10,000 nucleotides of DNA from Penaeus vannamei (Eukaryota > Arthropoda > Malacostraca > Decapoda > Penaeidae), in NCBI RefSeq assembly GCF_042767895.1, contig NC_091565.1, positions 10,844,572 through 10,854,571 of the forward strand, in the 5' to 3' direction. The translations under genes were made by a program, and so were the position numbers. Under the pieces are notes generated by a model. That model was not told the origin of the DNA. It saw only the letters and a list, made by a program, of their open reading frames with translations, and did no database searches. Below, piece by piece: positions 1-7,990 of the stretch (the stretch's first letter is position 1; the number at the start of each line of letters is the position of its first letter).

Positions 1-150
1 ATTTTCATGCTAAAATAATATATTTTCAGTTCTTCTTAACCACATGTCAAAGCACAGTGTTTGAAGTGCCTTTATGTAAATCTATTCCAATAAACTTTTA
101 CATTTTTTTCGAAATTGGGTACGTTATCATCACATCATTAATTATTCTAT
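1..150. other. AT-rich unique DNA, no gene seen
   Basis: Ordinary AT-rich sequence before the first simple-repeat stretch. An AATAAA hexamer at 89-94 is the only signal-like motif. With no visible upstream exon, it cannot be called a polyadenylation site. Confidence 0.5.
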
Positions 151-620
151 AATAGGGATGATAATACTAATAACAAGTAATAATGATAATAATAGTAACA
201 ATATTGGCAATAATACTGATGATAATGATAATACTGAAAAAATTAAATAATGATAATAATAGCGATGATAATAATGATAGCGATAATAGTATCATTAAAT
301 CAAATGTTTGTTCGACGTAAACAAAAGTCGACATGATGTCACAGTGGTCACCATTACCGTTAATAATCATATTTCGTCGAATTAACAGCCACTAATTAGG
401 CTTCTCGGCTCAGCGTCCCACTCAGAGGGACATGAGCGGTCGTCGCTTCCGGAAAATTATGTAGATAATTATGATACCGAGGATAATTAGGGAGGTGATG
501 GCGGTTATTATGAGGAGAAGGAGGATTATGACAATATTCCTTATGAAGAATGTGATAATGAGGTTAATGATGAGAGTATTGAGGATGATAATGATAATGA
601 GGAGAACAAATTGATTGTTT
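151..620. repeat. Cryptically simple GAT/AAT-rich DNA with a unique interruption
   Basis: The + strand is dominated by AAT, GAT and ATG triplets in irregular order (151-300 and 460-605), with a less repetitive stretch at about 300-460. A small hairpin, GTCCC / 7-nt loop / GGGAC, lies at about 416-432. Open frames on the minus strand here are runs of Ile, Leu and Ser from the repeat and are not credible proteins. Confidence 0.75.
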
Positions 621-1080
621 AATACCATTTACCGCGTCAACAGCTGAGATCATTAGCGGCGAAATACCATGTAGTATTGATATTATAAAATATTTAAAGC
701 ATTTAATAACTAACGTCTCTTTTAAGTAGAAATAAGTAACGATGGATATATTAAAATCAAAGCATAGATATTATGCCTTAGAAGTATATAATCATTGCCT
801 AAATATCATGCATAATCAAATGTTGTTTAAAACGCTAATCTCCCTTTGGAAACTAAGAATAAAATCTGTCACAATCTTTCACCAATACATTTTTCAGTGT
901 ATATTGGGGAGACAATTACATGCGCCTTTGGTCAGAGAATTACTGCACATCTGGCAACCGCTCCCTGGTCTGCCTGCCCTGGACTGCTTGTTGTGTCTGA
1001 GAAGGAGATCTTTACAGTATCGAAACGTCATGAGTTTTTATTCCTGTTGCGTGGCCTTTGTGGTTCTGTTCAGCGATAAT
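621..1080. other. Ordinary-complexity island, unrecognised
   Basis: This is the only stretch of mixed-composition DNA in the first 1.7 kb, with higher GC from about 900 to 1075. An ATG at 742 opens a 176-codon frame, but its C-terminal third is Asn/Asp/Met-rich simple sequence. A second frame is open through 1079 after a plausible splice acceptor (pyrimidine-rich run ending TTTTTCAG near 898) and reads as about 60 mixed residues rich in ordinary amino acids. I recognise no domain in either frame, and neither has a matching donor that I trust. It could be a decayed transposon fragment, a single exon or chance. Confidence 0.3.
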
Positions 1081-1335
1081 GTTGGTAGTAATTATTGCGA
1101 TAGCGATACTGGTGATACTGGTAGAGATGGATATAAAGATAATATTCATAAGATGACAGTATTGATAATGATGATACTAACAACTACTAACAACACTAAT
1201 AATGATAATGATGAAATGACGATGAATATAAACCATAATATGACAAAAAGAACAAAGATGATAATTATATGAAGATGATAACAATGATGAGCATATGATA
1301 CGATGTTGATTATGATAATGATGATGACGATGCTC
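1081..1335. repeat. GAT/AAT-rich simple sequence
   Basis: Irregular GAT, AAT and ATG triplets in the same strand sense as 151-620, for example the GATAATGATGATACTAAC-type sequence near 1165-1185. No gene is supported. Confidence 0.7.
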
Positions 1336-1740
1336 GTAATTCAATCACTGTAATGTAATTTCCTCTAAATTCTTATATCCATCATTTATCCCTCGCTATT
1401 CAATGTAATCTGCTCTTTTAATTAAGTAATTACCAATATTTCACTTATTTTATAAGATTAAAAGACCCTTTACATTTCTTTTATAAGCAATATTATATTT
1501 AATATAAAAATAGATCTAATCATCCTTATGCTTTTTTCGTTTCAATTATTTTGTATTTTTCGTCATCTTTTAATTAGTTTTTTTTTTAATTTCCTCATTT
1601 CGCTGTGCTTTGTGTGTGTGTGGGGGGGGGGGCTTCTGTTCTGCTGCTGCCTGTTTCCTTCCTTTCGCTTCTCTGTTATCAGTTTTATCATTATTGTTGC
1701 TTTTATTTCTGTAATCGTCATAAACAATGTTGCAGTTTTT
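1336..1740. other. T-rich DNA with a short TG run and G11
   Basis: AT-rich, increasingly T-rich on the + strand. It contains about five TG units at 1611-1620 followed by an uninterrupted run of 11 G at 1622-1632. No coding support is seen. Confidence 0.6.
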
Positions 1741-1849
1741 TGTTATTACTAATACAATGATCATTATTATTGCTATTATCACAATTGTTATCATTATCAT
1801 CATTATTGTCATTATCATTATTACTGTTATTATCATTATTATCATTATT

Positions 1850-1939
<90 letters not shown>

Positions 1940-2080
1940 GCTGCTGCTGCTGCTGCTGCTGTTGTTGCTGTTGTTGTTCTTATTATTATCATTATTATTA
2001 TTATTATTATCATTATTATTATCATTATTATTATTATTATTATAATCATTCATGTTATTATCATAATCATGATCATCATT

Positions 2081-2111
<31 letters not shown>

Positions 2112-2406
2112 AATTACTATTCTCATTTCTATTATTCTTATTAATTTTATTATAAATACGCTGTCTTATTGATAATAATGCGATTGTTATCATTATCATT
2201 ATTATTGGTGTTAGTATTATTGTCATTATTATTATAATTATTATTATTATTATTATTATTATCATTATTATTATTGAAATTGCTATTAATATTGTTACTA
2301 TTACCATTATTAGCACTGCTATTATTGCTGATATTATTATGATAATCAATATTATTATATTTATCAATATTATCATTACCATTAATATCTTTATCATCCT
2401 GCTTTT

Positions 2407-2443
<37 letters not shown>

Positions 2444-2925
2444 CTGTTGTTATTATTATTATTATCATTGATATCATTAATGTCATTTTTTATTATTTTC
2501 TTATCAATGTTATTTTTATAATCATTATTTTATTTTTATTATCATAATAATAATGATAACAATAACAATAGTAATAACAACAATGATAATGATTATTATT
2601 ATCATCACTCTTATTATTATCATCATTCTTATTATTATTATCATTATCATTGATATTATCATTATCACTATCATCATTATCATCATTTATATTTTTATTA
2701 TCATTGTTATTGGTATCATTATTGATAGTGATTAGTATTATCATGATCATTATTGTTATCATTATCATTGTTATTATCATTATCATCATTATTTAATATC
2801 ATCATTATTATTATTATCATTGTTATTATTATTATACACTTTATCATCATTATCATTATCATCATTACTATCATTATTATTATCGTTACTATTATCATTG
2901 TTATTATCATTATTGTTATAAATAC
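1741..2925. repeat. Long ATT/ATC trinucleotide array
   Basis: About 1.2 kb in which the + strand is mostly ATT and ATC triplets with occasional GTT or ACT. It is the complementary sense of the GAT/AAT stretches at 151-1335. Near 2543-2592 the array briefly switches to the opposite sense (AATAATGATAAC-type) before returning. Every long open frame here, on both strands, is a homopolymer-like translation (Ile, Leu, Val, Asn, Thr runs), so none is annotated as a gene. Confidence 0.9.
1851..1977 (+). repeat. (TTG)30(CTG)7 compound microsatellite
   Basis: Thirty uninterrupted TTG units (1851-1940) are followed directly by seven CTG units (1941-1961), then a mixed TTG/CTG tail. On the minus strand this is a (CAG)7(CAA)30 arrangement, which would read as polyglutamine in one frame. 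There is no start codon context, flanking protein or splice structure to suggest that it is translated. Confidence 0.95.
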
Positions 2926-3285
2926 CTCAGTTTGTTGGTTGGTTAGCAAGATTTTAGTTAGATTTTTATCAGATGTGCATCTTAGCTCGACTTACATATT
3001 GAATTTTGTTGCGCAGGAGCAGGATACCTCAAAAAGTTATGAACTTATTTATATGAATTTTTTACCATCAGTTTTTGGTGGATGCCCGGATCATGACCTA
3101 GATCCAGGATTTTTGTTCTTTTTTTGTTTTTTTGAAGATTCATTAGCACTGGGAATATACGGAAACACGGGCGTGACCTGTGTACTTGAGAAAGATGACT
3201 TTAATGTAATTCCGTTTTTTTTTCTTTTCTTTTTGTTGTTGTTGTTGTTGTATCAGTGACCCTATTGTGCTCTGTGAGTGCTATT
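2925..3285 (+). repeat. Worn interspersed repeat (candidate MITE/retroposon family)
   Basis: The stretch begins with a TTGTTGGTTGGTTAGCAAGA-like head. It then carries CTCAAAAAGTTATGAAC at 3028-3044, a GATC-containing block (CCGGATCATGACCTAGATCC, about 3087-3106, then AGGATTTTT) and a GCTCTGTGAGTGCT-like end at about 3269-3282. This order of motifs matches, from memory, a non-coding repeat abundant in many marine invertebrate genomes. The family name is not known to me. This copy is degraded, and a T-rich and (GTT)n stretch at about 3214-3253 interrupts it near the 3' side. No open frame here is credible. Confidence 0.45.
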
Positions 3286-3324
3286 AATTGTCCTTATTAT
3301 TATCATCCTCTTTATCGTCATCAT

Positions 3325-3392
3325 AGCACTGACCTTTACAGCTAAGTACATGACTAAGTAGAAACTGGCAACCCCCTTGGCAAAAAAAAAAA
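3325..3392 (+). repeat. A-tailed 46-bp module, copy 1
   Basis: A 46-bp module (3325-3370, beginning AGCACTGACCTTTACAGC) is followed by a short CCCCTTGG segment, an A run at 3382-3392 and a TAA/AAT microsatellite. This is the usual look of the 3' end of a poly(A)-tailed retroposon such as a SINE. Copy 2 lies 125 bp downstream. No tRNA-like promoter boxes are visible, so this would be a 5'-truncated fragment. Confidence 0.5.
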
Positions 3393-3449
3393 TAATAATA
3401 ATAATAATAAATAATAATAATAATAGATAAATAAATAAAAAATCACCTT

Positions 3450-3503
3450 AGCACTGACCTTTACAGCTAAGCACATGGCTAAGTAGAAATTGGCAAAAAA
3501 AAA
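3450..3503 (+). repeat. A-tailed 46-bp module, copy 2
   Basis: This matches copy 1 at 43 of 46 positions (3450-3495 against 3325-3370), and the three differences are all transitions. It lacks the CCCCTTGG extension and passes straight into A9, then AAAT and AATAA simple repeats. Either two truncated insertions landed side by side, or a segment including the first A-tail was duplicated and then diverged. Confidence 0.55.
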
Positions 3504-3640
3504 TAATGATAAAATAAAATAAAATAAATAAATAAATGAACAAACAAATAAATAAAAACCCCGTAGTAAAAAAAAATAATAATAATAATAATGAAAAAAT
3601 GAATGAATGAATAAATTAAATAAAAAAGCACCTCCGAGGC
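3504..3640 (+). repeat. A-rich AAT/AAAT/AAATA simple repeats with short inserts
   Basis: AAAT and AAATA units alternate with AAT units. They are broken by a short CCCCGTAGT insert at about 3559-3567, itself followed by an A run and more AAT. The pattern resembles expanded tails of retroposon fragments. No gene is present. Confidence 0.7.
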
Positions 3641-3715
3641 AGAACACATTTCAACATTCCCACAAACGCAATTCACCGCCAAGGGGATCCAGGTCTCTCG
3701 CGCAGCAGGTTTATA

Positions 3716-4400
3716 GCGGGGCGGAGGGAGGGGGGGAGATGGCAGAGATGAAGGGAAGGGAGGCGGTAGGGAGGGAAGGGAAGGGAGGCGGGAGGGAAGG
3801 AGGGAGGGAGGGAGAGGAATGGCAGAAATGGAGGGAAGGGAGGCGGGAGGGAGGGAAGGGAAGGGAGGCAGCAGCTAGGGAAGGGAGTCGGGAGGGAGGG
3901 AAGGGAAAGGAGACGGGAGGGAGAGAAGGGAAGGGAGGCGGGAGGGAGGGAGGGAGGGAAGGGAAGGGAGGCGGGAGGGAGAGGAGAGGAGAGGAATGGC
4001 AGAGATGGAGGGAAGAGAAGGGAGGCGGGAGGGAGGGAGGGAGAGGAGAGGAATGGAGAGAGTAAGAAAGAATGTAGGGGGATAGAGGTGAGGAAAGGAG
4101 GGAGGGGCGGGAAAAAGGAGAAGAGGGAGAGAGAAACGAGAGGAGGAGGGCATGGAGGGAAAGACTGAGAAGGACAGGTGCGAGGAGGAGGGAGGAGAGT
4201 CTAAGCTGGAGAGGGAAGTGGTATGAGGGAGTGAGGGAGGGACTAATGGAGAGGAGCTGGAGGGGGAAATGGGAGGAACGAGGTAGAAGAAGATGAGAAA
4301 GGGTAGGGGGAGGAGAAGAGAAGTACGAAAGAGATGTAGTAAGCAGAGAGGGAGGAGTAGAAGAGGGCGGAAGGAGAAGGACGGGGAGGGAAGGAGGGAG
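3716..4400 (+). repeat. Polypurine GGGA/GGAAG-rich tract
   Basis: Almost all purine on the + strand, built from GGGA, GGAAGG and GGCGGGAGG blocks at irregular spacing, with partial tandem copies around GAATGGCAGA(A/G)ATGGAGG (about 3817, 3994). Runs such as (GGGA)n at 3940-3958 fit the G-quadruplex pattern. The long minus-strand frame (Pro/Ser/Leu-rich) and the plus-strand frames (Gly/Glu/Arg-rich) are simple translations of this tract and are not called as genes. Confidence 0.85.
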
Positions 4401-4403
4401 GAG

Positions 4404-4779
4404 TGAGGAGATAGGAGATGGGAGAGGGCAGAGGAGGAGAGGGAGGAGCAGAGAGGGCGAGGAGAGAAAGGAGGTGGGAGAGGGAAGAGGAGGAGAGGGA
4501 GGAGCAGAGAGGGCGAGGAGAGAAAGGAGGTGGGAGAGGGAAGAGGAGAAGAGGAGGGCAAGGAGAGAAAGGAGGTGGGAGAGGGAAGAGGAGCCGAGAG
4601 GGCGAGGAGAGAGAGGAGGTGGGAGAGGGAAAAGGAGAAGAGGAGGGCAAGGAGAGAAAGGAGGTGGGAGAGGGAAGGGGAGCAGAGAGGGCGAGGAGAG
4701 AAAGGAGTTGGGAGAGGGAAGAGGAGCAGGGAGGGCGAGGAGAGAAAGGAGGAGGAGCAGGGAGGGCGAGGGCGGGCGG
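4404..4779 (+). repeat. Polypurine minisatellite, 44/45/56-bp units
   Basis: A unit containing AGGAGAGAAAGGAGGTGGGA recurs with starts at 4460, 4516, 4561, 4605, 4650, 4694 and 4738. That gives unit lengths of 56, 45, 44, 45, 44 and 44 bp, followed by a shortened 31-bp unit. A degenerate unit precedes 4460. Many lengths are not multiples of three, so no protein frame is held across the array, which argues against a repeat protein. The array ends sharply at the GGCGGGCGGG run near 4770-4780. Confidence 0.9.
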
Positions 4780-4780
4780 G

Positions 4781-5345
4781 ACGAATATTATTAAAGCCAT
4801 AACTCTGGCTCATAACAAGAAGCCAGGCCAGCAGGGACGTGTAACCCTCATACTTTTAACTTTCACCCGCGAGGCTGAATGAAGCCAGAATTACGAGGAA
4901 AAAGCCAAAGTTATGAGGAAATGCGGGTCGTTCAAACCCCATTGTCTCTCGGCCGAAGCTGAGGAGAAAACAAAGTGTGAGTGAGGTGTGCCTCGAATTA
5001 AATTGTATTTCATTGAGGGAGATTTGTGTGTGTGTGTTTATTGCCCTTGCTGTTGCTGCCTCGCGGGTACTGATGGAGTAATCGTGTTTGCTTTCTTACT
5101 GTTTATCATTGGTCCTATTGGCACTACGTTCATTACTCTGGTTACCATGTTTCTTCTTTTAGTTGGTACTAATTTGGTGTCAGTGCCATGCCTGGGACGT
5201 ATTTATGACTCGATTTCTGAAATAAAGTCAGCGATTTTTCTGCTTCGTTATCAGTTCTCATCAATCCATCTCGCCTGCCTGTGTACTTTTCCTTCTTTCT
5301 CGCGTCTCTCCACTTCCCATTTTCGCTTCGTGCGTGTTTGCGAGA
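4781..5345. other. Unique DNA between purine blocks, no gene supported
   Basis: Mixed-composition sequence. A + strand frame is open from 4988 to 5425 and includes a hydrophobic stretch (about 5085-5190). It begins at a GTG, its early part is TG-repeat-derived Cys/Val, and its end runs into GA-rich DNA. I recognise no family, so I treat it as non-coding. A short spliced exon cannot be excluded. Confidence 0.45.
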
Positions 5346-5935
5346 GAGAGAGTGGAAAGGAGGAAGAAACTGTCGCCGGAATATTTACAAGGGCTGGACG
5401 TGACGCCCTCAGGAAAGAATATTAGGAGGTAGTGAGGAGAATGCGTGTCCTCTCGCGGCCATGAGGGAAATGCGAAGAGGCAAGGGGAGTGAGGAGGAGG
5501 GAGAAAAGGGAGAACGAAGAGAGAGACCATAAAGGGAGGAATGAGGAGGGGGAGAAAGAAGCGAGAGGCCATGAGGGAAGGAGAGAGGGAACGAGAGAAT
5601 GTGAAAGAGAGGATGCGATGCGAAAATGACACGAGGACAGGAGAATAAGGGAGGAGGAGAGAGAAAAGAGGCACTGGGAGAAAGGAAGCGAGGGACCAGA
5701 TGGAAAATAAGATGAGGGGGAGGAGGAGCAGGAAGAAGAGCGAACAAATGAGATTAAAGAAGTGAGAACAAGAGAAGAGGTACGTAGCAGAAGGGAAAAA
5801 AAAGTAAAAGGGAGAAAAAAAAACGAGGAGAGGAGAATGAGAAGGAGGAAAAACCATCTTGTGAAAAGAAATACAAGAGGGGAATGAGGAGGAGGAGGAG
5901 CGACACATGATAAACAGACGCACTCCATCAGGAAA
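5346..5935 (+). repeat. Second polypurine GA/GGA-rich tract
   Basis: Purine-rich on the + strand (GAGAGAGAGAG at 5341-5352, then GGAGGAG, GAGAGAAAAG and GAAGGAGG blocks), less regular than the tract at 3716-4779 and with more unique bases mixed in. Minus-strand open frames of up to 302 codons here are Ser/Pro/Leu/Phe-rich shadows of this composition. Confidence 0.75.
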
Positions 5936-5974
5936 CCCGAAAGAGAGCGGGAAAAGCGACACAAAGGCAGGTGA

Positions 5975-6045
5975 CCCTCGACGCTGGGCCGAGGCCGCCG
6001 CCGCCGCTCGCCCTCGACGCAAGGGCGAGGCCAGGGCACGCTCGG
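5975..6045. repeat. GC-rich 36-bp imperfect tandem duplication with hairpin
   Basis: Positions 5975-5996 and 6011-6032 match at 19 of 22 bases with a 36-bp offset, both starting CCCTCGACGC, with a (GCC)n run between them. The second copy forms an 8-bp perfect stem, CTCGCCCT (6007-6014) with AGGGCGAG (6022-6029), closing a 7-nt loop. The block is strikingly GC-rich compared with its surroundings. No coding role is evident. Confidence 0.75.
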
Positions 6046-6090
6046 AGGACTCTCGCAGATTGTTGGATAAATTGATAAACTGATTTTTAA

Positions 6091-6228
6091 ACATACATGC
6101 ATGTATGTATGTATGTATAGCATGTATGTATGTATGTATGTATATATATATACACACATATGCATACACATATCTTAATATGTATATTTATCTACATATT
6201 TATCTCTATCTACCTATCTATCTATCTA

Positions 6229-6302
<74 letters not shown>

Positions 6303-6400
6303 CATATATGAATATATGTATATATATGTGTGTGTGTGTGTATGTGTGTGTGTGTTTGTGTGTATACATATAAAGAAGTGACAGAGAGAGAGAGAGAGAC
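6091..6400. repeat. Compound microsatellite: TGTA, CTAT, (TA)34, TG, (AG)8
   Basis: In order: TGTA-type tetranucleotides (6101-6142), a TA/CA mix, CTAT units (about 6214-6230), (TA)34 at 6231-6298, TG runs at 6327-6340 and 6343-6354, and (AG)8 at 6383-6398. It starts with an 18-bp perfect palindrome at 6091-6108 (ACATACATGCATGTATGT). Tyr/Ile open frames here are repeat translations. Confidence 0.95.
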
Positions 6401-6860
6401 CGGGGAGCAGGGGAGGGGGGTGGAGATAATAACATGTTATTTAAGCTTTCGAACATTGGCGTTTTGGTCTAAAACAACAAGGTAATGTTCTCATTAGATA
6501 TCTCCATTTCAGTCTGTTGAACCCAGAAATAAAATTGACTTTTTCCCAAAGGCATTCTGACGGCTGTCGATGTTAAAGAATTCGTTATAATTAATGAAAG
6601 GAAAAATCGGTATTACTTCTGGTAATTATAACAGTATCAAATAGATTATGAAAATGCTTATGTATCAAGCTACATCTGAAATTACATAGCGCACTCTCAT
6701 TGGCTGACCTTGTTAAACTGTGCAACATTTTATGATAAGTGTTTTTCAGTGCATATTCTCTGAAAAAGATTAAAGAATAATAATGGCACAAAGATAAACG
6801 AAAACGAAACCAAGAAAAGAAATGAAAAATATTCAATATTTGCAATGAACAAAGGCGAAG
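6401..6860. other. AT-rich unique DNA, nothing recognised
   Basis: Mixed, non-repetitive sequence. A minus-strand frame of 84 codons (6591-6845) is present but carries no recognisable domain and has AT-rich, non-coding-like composition. I see no RNA gene or transposon end. Confidence 0.5.
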
Positions 6861-7345
6861 AGGCGGGGCTTAGCTCGGCAGTTGCCAACTAGGATTTTCA
6901 CCAAAACAGAGTTGGGCTACCTGTGTCAAACTACCTTAATTCGTGTATAATATCTGCATTAAACCTTGGGTCACGTTGGTATTCTTTGCCTTGCCAGAAA
7001 AAGGCCTTTAATCTTCTTAGCGATCGAGGTCCTGGTCCCGACCGTCGCGAAATGGAGGACGAAAAGAAGCCTCTTAGCAGCCGGATGTTCTCTGGAAGGC
7101 AAAGCAGCAGTGTGACTCGAGGCTCATCTGCGTAATTGCTGGCACTGAGCCCGCGGAGGGTCGGCTCCCCCGGATCCAGGCTCGCGACTTGAGGGCACGG
7201 CTCAACTGGCCGTGTTTTCGTCGCGGACCCGCCTTGCGTCCGCGTGCCCAGCCGGGCGTCACGTTTTGGCGGCGAAAAGCACTGTCGGACCAAAGCGCGC
7301 ATGCCTCCCGCACATTGCATTTTTCTTTTGAGCAATATGGAGCAA
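6861..7345. other. Ordinary-complexity region with CpG-rich core
   Basis: By hand count 7021-7320 contains 34 CpG dinucleotides in 300 bp, unlike the surrounding AT-rich DNA. It lies about 0.7-1 kb upstream of the receptor start codon, so it could be a promoter region or untranslated first exon of that gene, or an unrelated exon or transposon piece. The minus strand is open for 129 codons from an ATG at 7320 down to 6931, with mixed Arg/Pro/Ser-rich residues and no recognised domain. I cannot choose between these options from sequence alone. Confidence 0.35.
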
Positions 7346-7637
<292 letters not shown>

Positions 7638-7639
7638 AT

Positions 7640-7673
7640 TATAAATAGTGTAGCTTTTTGTCGTATTCATACT
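7640..7673 (+). promoter_or_regulatory. Candidate TATA box and initiator
   Basis: TATAAATA (7640-7647) immediately follows the microsatellite. TTCATACT at 7666-7673 fits the general initiator pattern YYANWYY, with its A at 7669, 29 bases from the first T of the TATA box. That spacing is right for a core promoter, and it would give a 5' untranslated region of about 320 bases before the ATG at 7991. The match to the arthropod TCAGTT-type initiator is imperfect, and AT-rich DNA yields such pairs by chance. Confidence 0.25.
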
Positions 7674-7735
7674 TCTTAATATTTCCATCTAGTAACTTGT
7701 TGGTCTGTTGTTTTGTTTATGTAAATACCTATATA

Positions 7736-7986
7736 TTTTCTTTTTTCGTTCCTCTCTCATTACAGATCCTTTTTTTCCAACGCTTTTTGTTACGCTGTGA
7801 GCTCCCCCTCTCTTTCCACCTATTTATCTATCCTCTCTCTCTCTATCTATCTATCTGTCTGTCTTTCAGTCTACTGTATCTCAGCCAGACAATCTACGCC
7901 TCCGTCCCTCCCGGTCGCCTTCCCCGCGCGCTGCCTCTCCCCCTGACGCCCTCCTCTCCTCCCGCAGGTGCCGCGTCCTCCCGCAG
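7736..7986 (+). promoter_or_regulatory. Pyrimidine-rich tract with four candidate splice acceptors
   Basis: Strongly pyrimidine-rich on the + strand. AG acceptors end at 7765 (after TTCCTCTCTCATTACAG), 7869 (after a CT/CTAT/CTGT run ending CTTTCAG), 7967 (after CCTCTCCTCCCGCAG) and 7986 (TCCTCCCGCAG). Any of them could begin the receptor's first coding exon. Those at 7869 and 7967 have the best context for an exon with a short leader. The CTAT/CTGT units at about 7842-7864 are themselves a small microsatellite serving as a polypyrimidine tract. Confidence 0.5.
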
Positions 7987-7990
7987 CACG

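Noticed and set aside
89..94. AATAAA polyadenylation-like hexamer (others near 9640 and 9890)
   Set aside because: AT-rich DNA contains these by chance, and no coding exon lies upstream of them at a sensible distance.
1570..2113. Poly-Thr, poly-Asn, poly-Val and poly-Leu open frames
   Set aside because: They are translations of the ATT/ATC and TTG/CTG arrays in different frames. There is no non-repeat protein context.
1741..2925. Possible CRISPR array
   Set aside because: Repeats are contiguous trinucleotides without unique spacers of constant length, and the context is eukaryotic.
2917..2932. TATAAATA followed by TCAGTTT, promoter-like
   Set aside because: The two motifs start only about 10 bases apart, far less than the roughly 30 needed, and sit at the junction of a microsatellite and a repeat.
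3875..4813. 312-codon Ser/Pro/Leu-rich open frame on the minus strand
   Set aside because: It is a direct translation of the polypurine tract and minisatellite. Unit lengths of 44, 45 and 56 bp do not keep frame, several other frames are equally open, and there is no domain.
4988..5425. 145-codon + strand frame with a hydrophobic stretch
   Set aside because: It begins at GTG rather than ATG. Its ends come from TG and GA repeats and no family is recognisable. Kept only as unique DNA.
5261..6171. Minus-strand open frames of 249 and 302 codons
   Set aside because: They start in TGTA/TA microsatellite (Tyr/Ile/Thr/Cys-rich) and continue as Ser/Pro/Leu/Phe from GA-rich DNA. Two overlapping frames of similar quality show this is composition, not coding.
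7658..7990. Upstream extension of the receptor frame
   Set aside because: The frame is open but has no in-frame ATG before 7991 (it begins at TTG). The translation is Phe/Leu/Ser/Pro from a polypyrimidine tract with several splice acceptors, so it is more likely intron or leader.
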